From NCBI GenBank assembly GCA_051745065.1, contig JBNJDQ010000088.1:1-9974 (forward strand): a stretch of 9,974 bases of DNA. The letters run 5' to 3'. Below, one piece after another: positions 6,761-9,974 of this stretch. The notes under the pieces were generated by a model, which searched no databases, had not been told where the DNA came from, and worked only from the letters and a program-made list of their open reading frames with translations. Each line of letters begins with the position of its first letter. Positions within the stretch are counted from its first letter, which is position 1. Origin of the DNA: Chitinivibrio sp051745065. Lineage in GTDB: Bacteria; Fibrobacterota; Chitinivibrionia; Chitinivibrionales; Chitinivibrionaceae. The translations under genes were made by a program, and so were the position numbers.

Positions 6761-8329
6761 CTACTTTGCATATTCCGAATGGCGGATCTCACGGATAATC
6801 GTGACCTTGATCTGTCCGGGATATTCCATTTCCGCCTCAATTTTGCGCGCAACATTACGCGACAACTCTTCCGCCCGGGCATCGGATATGGCATCGGGCT
6901 CAACAATAATGCGAATCTCACGGCCCGCCTGAATCACGTATGATTTTTTAATACCGCTGAAGGAGTCGGCAATATCCTCAAGTTTGGAGAGCCGGTTGAC
7001 ATATTTCTCCAAAGTCTCTTTCCGCACACCGGGACGGCTGGAGGAGATTGAATCCGCCGCCTGCACAATTACAGGGTATACGGAGATGGGGGTAACATCC
7101 TCATGGTGTGCAGCAATGGCATTGCAGATAACATCATTCTCACCGTATTTTTTGGCAATATCCGCCCCGATTTCGGAATGCGTCCCGTCCACTTCCCGGT
7201 CAATCGCCTTACCGATATCATGGAGAAACCCGGCGCGAACAGCAGTTTTGGGATCAAAGCCCAGTTCAGCCGCAATGAGACTTGAGAAAATCGCCACCTC
7301 GTAGGAGTGCTGCAGGACATTCTGACCATAGGAAGTCCGATACTTCAGGCGCCCCATGTACTCAATCATTTTGGGTTTTATCCGGTGAATATCAAGATCA
7401 AGCATAAGGTCATCCACGGCTTTTTTCATGCGCTTATCCAGTTTTTTCTGGGCTTTCTTAATCATCTCTTCAATGCGACCGGGATGAATACGCCCGTCCT
7501 GAACCAGCTCCTGCAAAGCAAGACGGCCAACCTCGCGGCGGACAGGATCAAAACTGGAAAGAATAACCGCTTCCGGTGTGTCATCCACAATAACATCAAT
7601 ACCGGTCAGCTCTTCAAAGGTGCGGATATTTCGCCCTTCCCGACCAATGATACGCCCCTTCATATCGTCGTTGGGCAGATTGACAACGGATACAGTGGAC
7701 TCCGCCGTGGTATCGGCAGCGGAACGCTGAATTGCCTGCAGAACAATCTCGCGGGCTTCCTCCTCGGCTTTTTCCACTGCCTCGTCCCGGCGTTCTTTAA
7801 TCAACTCAGCATTTTCCGTCCGAATCTGATTCTCCAGATTTTCCATAAGGGTTTTGCGTGCCTCATCCTGCGTCATGTGGGCAATCCGCGTGAGCTTATC
7901 ATTCTGACTTCTCAGCAGCGCCGTCAACTCCTTTTCCTTGGAAGAGATACTTTTTTCGCGCGTTTCAAGGAACCGCGTTCGGGCTTCAACGTCCTCTTTT
8001 TGATTTTCAAGGCGCTCCTCCTCCACTTTCAGATGACTCTTTTTATCCTGAACATCCAGCTCCTGTCCGCGGACACGCTCCTTGCGCTGCTCCATTTCGC
8101 GGTCATGCTTTTCCTTCTCAACGTACCATTCATCACGCCCTTCAAGATAGGCTTCTTTCCGGATGAGCTCCGCTGCATCATGGCCCTTTGTAATTATCTC
8201 GCTTTTCTCACGCTCTGCCTCAGTGCGCCGCTTTTCCAGATATTTCTTATCCACCAAAAGGCGCCACAGAAAACCGAAAAAGAAAGACGCCAATATAATT
8301 AAAACCATCAGTATCGAATTAAGTTCCAT
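6761..8329 (-). CDS. rny: Ribonuclease Y
   Basis: Membrane-anchored endoribonuclease that starts mRNA decay, 522 residues, the family's normal size. Domains in order: an N-terminal membrane helix (about 5-25), a long charged coiled coil (about 28-205), a KH RNA-binding domain with GRIIGREGRN (225-234), and an HD metal-binding phosphohydrolase domain with His341, His370-Asp371 (FLHDIGK), His408-His409 and Asp426. The C-terminal region ends EIRHSEYAK, typical of the family (QIKVTVIRE...A.K). ATG at 8329 has GAGGA six bases upstream. It follows zapA by 19 bp and precedes ymdB by 5 bp, so it is the centre of a polycistronic group. Presence of this enzyme suggests that mRNA turnover here depends on RNase Y; RNase E cannot be judged from this window. 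Confidence 0.97.
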   Translation of the reverse strand: MELNSILMVLIILASFFFGFLWRLLVDKKYLEKRRTEAEREKSEIITKGHDAAELIRKEAYLEGRDEWYVEKEKHDREMEQRKERVRGQELDVQDKKSHLKVEEERLENQKEDVEARTRFLETREKSISSKEKELTALLRSQNDKLTRIAHMTQDEARKTLMENLENQIRTENAELIKERRDEAVEKAEEEAREIVLQAIQRSAADTTAESTVSVVNLPNDDMKGRIIGREGRNIRTFEELTGIDVIVDDTPEAVILSSFDPVRREVGRLALQELVQDGRIHPGRIEEMIKKAQKKLDKRMKKAVDDLMLDLDIHRIKPKMIEYMGRLKYRTSYGQNVLQHSYEVAIFSSLIAAELGFDPKTAVRAGFLHDIGKAIDREVDGTHSEIGADIAKKYGENDVICNAIAAHHEDVTPISVYPVIVQAADSISSSRPGVRKETLEKYVNRLSKLEDIADSFSGIKKSYVIQAGREIRIIVEPDAISDARAEELSRNVARKIEAEMEYPGQIKVTIIREIRHSEYAK

Positions 8330-8348
8330 TGTATTTCCTCACAACCTT

Positions 8349-8642
8349 TCAATCTGTATTTACGTTATCAATTATGTTTATCAGATCACGAATCCGTTTT
8401 TCGTACTCCTGCCCGCGGCTGGAGAGTTCTCCGGCCTCGCGGTTGCTGTCAAAAAGATCAATAGCAACACTCAGACCGGCCATAACCGCAGAACGAAGCT
8501 CATCACGATGTGTTTTTTTCTTGTAATTGTCGATACGACTGTTAAGAAGTTCCACCGCTTTGCGCAGAACCGCGTCGTCCACGTTTCCCCGGATAGAATA
8601 TTCTTTATTGTTTACATAAATAGTAACACTGTTTTTACGCAA
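8349..8642 (-). CDS. zapA: Cell division protein ZapA
   Basis: Small FtsZ-binding protein that cross-links and stabilises Z-ring filaments, 97 residues. The N-terminal globular part is typical of the family (SVTIYVNNKEYSIRG..., then a helix with AVELLNSRID). The C-terminal half is a long helix (ELRSAVMAGLSVAIDLFD, then REAGELSSRGQEYEKRIRDL) expected to form the tetrameric coiled coil. The start must be TTG at 8642, because a TAG lies in frame 12 bases upstream and no other start lies between. The ribosome binding site is weak (AGAG), so translation may depend on coupling to the coiled-coil gene ending 17 bp before. The pairing of zapA with rny downstream occurs in several bacterial phyla. Confidence 0.88.
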   Translation of the reverse strand: MRKNSVTIYVNNKEYSIRGNVDDAVLRKAVELLNSRIDNYKKKTHRDELRSAVMAGLSVAIDLFDSNREAGELSSRGQEYEKRIRDLINIIDNVNTD

Positions 8643-8659
8643 AAGACAGCTCTATCCGA

Positions 8660-8926
8660 CTACTGCTGCTGACTATTGTTGATCCTCTCAAGAATGCTGC
8701 GCATCTTCTCCGCGGCATCATTGATATTGGAATCCCGCTGGCCGAGATCACCCTTGAGGGAATCAAGTTCGTTCTGCATGCGGTTGTTTTCCTCTTCCAA
8801 CTCGTGAATGTAGCTGTTTCTGCTGTCGAGTTCCCCCTGCAGATTATTCAGATGATTCTGCTTATCCGAAAGGGTTCCCAGCAGTTCATTTATCTTATTT
8901 TCAAGTTCATTTATCAGTTCGAACAT
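8660..8926 (-). CDS. Small coiled-coil protein, ZapB-like
   Basis: An 88-residue protein that is almost entirely predicted coiled coil, starting MFELINELENKINELLGTL and ending in a glutamine-rich NNSQQQ tail. It has regular heptads of Leu/Ile/Met, no membrane helix and no cysteine. Size, composition and position directly before zapA resemble ZapB (81 residues in E. coli), the coiled-coil partner of ZapA in Z-ring assembly. However, coiled coils look alike, so this is inference from context more than homology. ATG at 8926 was chosen because AGGAGA lies about eight bases upstream; a longer reading frame to 8998 would add 24 residues unlike the rest and has no ribosome binding site. It is the first gene of the seven-gene cluster that continues to ispA. 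Confidence 0.7.
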   Translation of the reverse strand: MFELINELENKINELLGTLSDKQNHLNNLQGELDSRNSYIHELEEENNRMQNELDSLKGDLGQRDSNINDAAEKMRSILERINNSQQQ

Positions 8927-8969
8927 AGTATAATCTCCTGTATTATAAATACCATGGTTACAATTCACT

Positions 8970-8998
8970 AAAATAGTAAAAAAATGGGCGATAAACAA
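8970..8998 (-). promoter_or_regulatory. Possible promoter of the zapB-like/zapA/rny cluster
   Basis: The 113-bp gap 8927-9039 is the only AT-rich spacer upstream of the seven-gene cluster. On the minus strand TTGTTT (8998-8993) and TATTTT (8975-8970) have a 17-base spacer, but each matches consensus only partly. A perfect TATAAT also occurs at 8947-8942, but it lacks a -35 at the right distance and would start transcription inside the ribosome binding site. A promoter in this gap is likely; its exact position is not settled. Confidence 0.28.
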
Positions 8999-9033
8999 TA
9001 GGCACAGTGAAAGAGCTGAAGAATATAGAGAAA

Positions 9034-9049
9034 CCCCGTTTACACGGAA
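9034..9049 (-). terminator. Weak hairpin at the end of the glycosyltransferase gene
   Basis: The minus strand reads TTCCGT-GTAA-ACGGGG followed by TTTCTCT. Four Watson-Crick and two G-U pairs would close a GTAA (GNRA-type) tetraloop, and the stop codon TAA lies within the loop. The stem is short and the T-run broken, so at best this is a weak terminator or 3'-end structure. Confidence 0.2.
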
Positions 9050-9974
9050 AATTCCCGCAGCTTTTCACCAACAGGATTCCCGCCGGAGACAGGGAGCCAC
9101 ATGATCGATGTTCCGCGCAGAACTCCCCGGGAAAGCAGCTCGATAATCCGTGAGTACCAGTTGCCCTCAGAGGCGATAATCAGACGATCCGCCCGGTACT
9201 GAGCCAGAACTGCTGCAAGCTCATCCACGGTTCCCAGCACGGGGTAACCGCCGATGGTTGCCTGCTCTGTTTTCTCCACTGTGAGAATTCCCCGGATCAC
9301 GGGATTTTCCAGGGATGCAGCGGAAATCCGAACGGCCTCTTCCGCTACGCAGGCATCAGCAACAAGAACCGTTGTCCGTAAACGGGAAATGTAGCGCCGG
9401 TAAAAGCCGGACAGCACGGGTACGGAAATACGCCAGGCCGCGGAACTGAAGGCACTGATAAGTCCGGCCGGAATAAGCATCAGCCGTGAAAAGGCAATAT
9501 TGCGAAGGACAAAGAGGCCCGAGAGATAACAGAGAAAGCCGAAAGCAGCCCCCAGAATCACGCCGCGCCGCCCGCCGCCGAAGGGTTTACTCAACGGATA
9601 GATAAAGGGAAGAATAAAACAGAGGGAAATAAGGAGGTGAATACCTCCCATGGCCCATGGATCAGAAGCGTAGAATGACTCCTGTGCGCGAAGAACTGCA
9701 TAAAGCAGGGTGGTTATGCCGAGGGAAAGATTTGCCGCAGTAAAGTCGATAAAGGCCATTTTAAACTGACGCAGAACAATGCTGAAAAGATTGAACGCCC
9801 CCTGCAGGGCAATACCGACCTGAATCACGCCGCGGGGGAAAAATGACCCGTAGCTTTTGCGGTATTTTTCTGAAAAAAGAAGCATGGCACGGTAAAAAGC
9901 AACGCGCGAGGCAATTTTATTCTGAGCGGAGCTTTTCCCCTTAAAATGAATTATCTCAATTTCCGGATAATACA
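9040..9974 (-). CDS. Glycosyltransferase fusion: GT2 tail, membrane helices and Rossmann-like domain (partial)
   Basis: The frame is open to the right edge, giving 310 visible residues; the N-terminus is outside. The first about 50 visible residues (YYPEIEIIHFKGKSS, later FYRAMLLFSEKYRKSYG) match the C-terminal end of family 2 glycosyltransferases of the rhamnosyltransferase/WcaA type, which use nucleotide sugars to build polysaccharides. About four membrane helices follow (around ANLSLGITTLLYAVL, GIHLLISLCFILPFIYP, GVILGAAFGFLCYLSGLFVL and LMLIPAGLISAFSSAAW). Last comes a cytoplasmic Rossmann-like domain beginning RTTVLVADA and containing IGGYPVLGTVDEL and ADRLIIAS. The helices plus this domain resemble the N-terminal half of polyprenyl glycosylphosphotransferases (CoA_binding_3 type), but the catalytic sugar-transferase domain is absent. 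Internal ATG at 9885 is not the true start. A surface-polysaccharide role is likely; sugar and acceptor are unknown. Confidence 0.7.
   Translation of the reverse strand, partial: YYPEIEIIHFKGKSSAQNKIASRVAFYRAMLLFSEKYRKSYGSFFPRGVIQVGIALQGAFNLFSIVLRQFKMAFIDFTAANLSLGITTLLYAVLRAQESFYASDPWAMGGIHLLISLCFILPFIYPLSKPFGGGRRGVILGAAFGFLCYLSGLFVLRNIAFSRLMLIPAGLISAFSSAAWRISVPVLSGFYRRYISRLRTTVLVADACVAEEAVRISAASLENPVIRGILTVEKTEQATIGGYPVLGTVDELAAVLAQYRADRLIIASEGNWYSRIIELLSRGVLRGTSIMWLPVSGGNPVGEKLREFSV

Noticed and set aside
5949..6932. Open frame of 327 codons on the plus strand
   Set aside because: It is antisense to ymdB and the end of rny, both firmly identified by complete motifs. The translation looks like random low-order composition.
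7307..8302. Long open frame of 331 codons on the plus strand
   Set aside because: It lies wholly antisense to rny, whose coiled coil gives biased codons that leave the opposite strand open. Its translation shows no recognisable motif.
8942..8947. Perfect TATAAT before the ZapB-like gene as the main promoter
   Set aside because: No -35-like sequence lies 16-18 bases upstream, and transcription would begin within the ribosome binding site.
8927..8998. N-terminal extension of the ZapB-like protein to an upstream ATG
   Set aside because: The added residues (Phe-, Cys- and His-containing) do not resemble the coiled coil. The upstream ATG lacks a ribosome binding site, while the ATG at 8926 has AGGAGA.
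1..9974. Mobile elements, CRISPR arrays, tRNA or rRNA genes, riboswitches
   Set aside because: Reading both strands showed no spaced direct repeats, transposase-like proteins, terminal inverted repeats or tRNA-like segments. Non-coding gaps are all under about 115 bp.

Overview
This window carries bacterial chromosomal housekeeping genes, with no sign of mobile DNA. The gene set (RNase Y, YmdB, ZapA, RodZ-like protein, HU-family protein) fits a Gram-negative-type bacterium. The rightmost gene is a glycosyltransferase of a type I associate with the Fibrobacterota/Bacteroidota (FCB) group. A Fibrobacterota-like host is my best guess, but it rests on recall and is of low confidence. Genes are tightly packed, and half of the twelve complete start codons are GTG or TTG.

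Left part, plus strand (1-1346): the last 56 codons of a RodZ-like membrane protein run into a TatD-family metal-dependent deoxyribonuclease. Immediately after the tatD stop codon lies a good sigma70-type promoter for a 109-residue HU/IHF-family DNA-binding protein. That gene ends 2 bp from the end of the oppositely oriented gene block.

Everything from 1349 to the right edge is on the minus strand; read in the direction of transcription (right to left) it forms three blocks. (a) The C-terminal two thirds or so of a glycosyltransferase fusion enters from the right edge: GT2 tail, about four membrane helices, and a Rossmann-like domain. (b) A seven-gene, translationally coupled cluster follows: a small ZapB-like coiled-coil protein, zapA, rny, ymdB, xseA, xseB and ispA. 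It joins Z-ring assembly, mRNA decay, a phosphoesterase linked to RNase Y in other bacteria, exonuclease VII and farnesyl diphosphate synthesis. (c) After a 65-bp gap with a plausible promoter come a universal stress protein, an RsuA/RluB-type rRNA pseudouridine synthase and a secreted endonuclease/exonuclease/phosphatase-family protein, with gaps of only 5-7 bp.

I did not find a wholly new system. The points most worth a second look are the glycosyltransferase fusion that lacks a sugar-phosphotransferase domain, the ZapB-like/zapA/RNase Y cluster, an HU protein without the usual intercalating proline, the variant GNH motif in YmdB, and the high use of non-ATG starts. No tRNA, rRNA, CRISPR array, insertion sequence or long repeat is visible.
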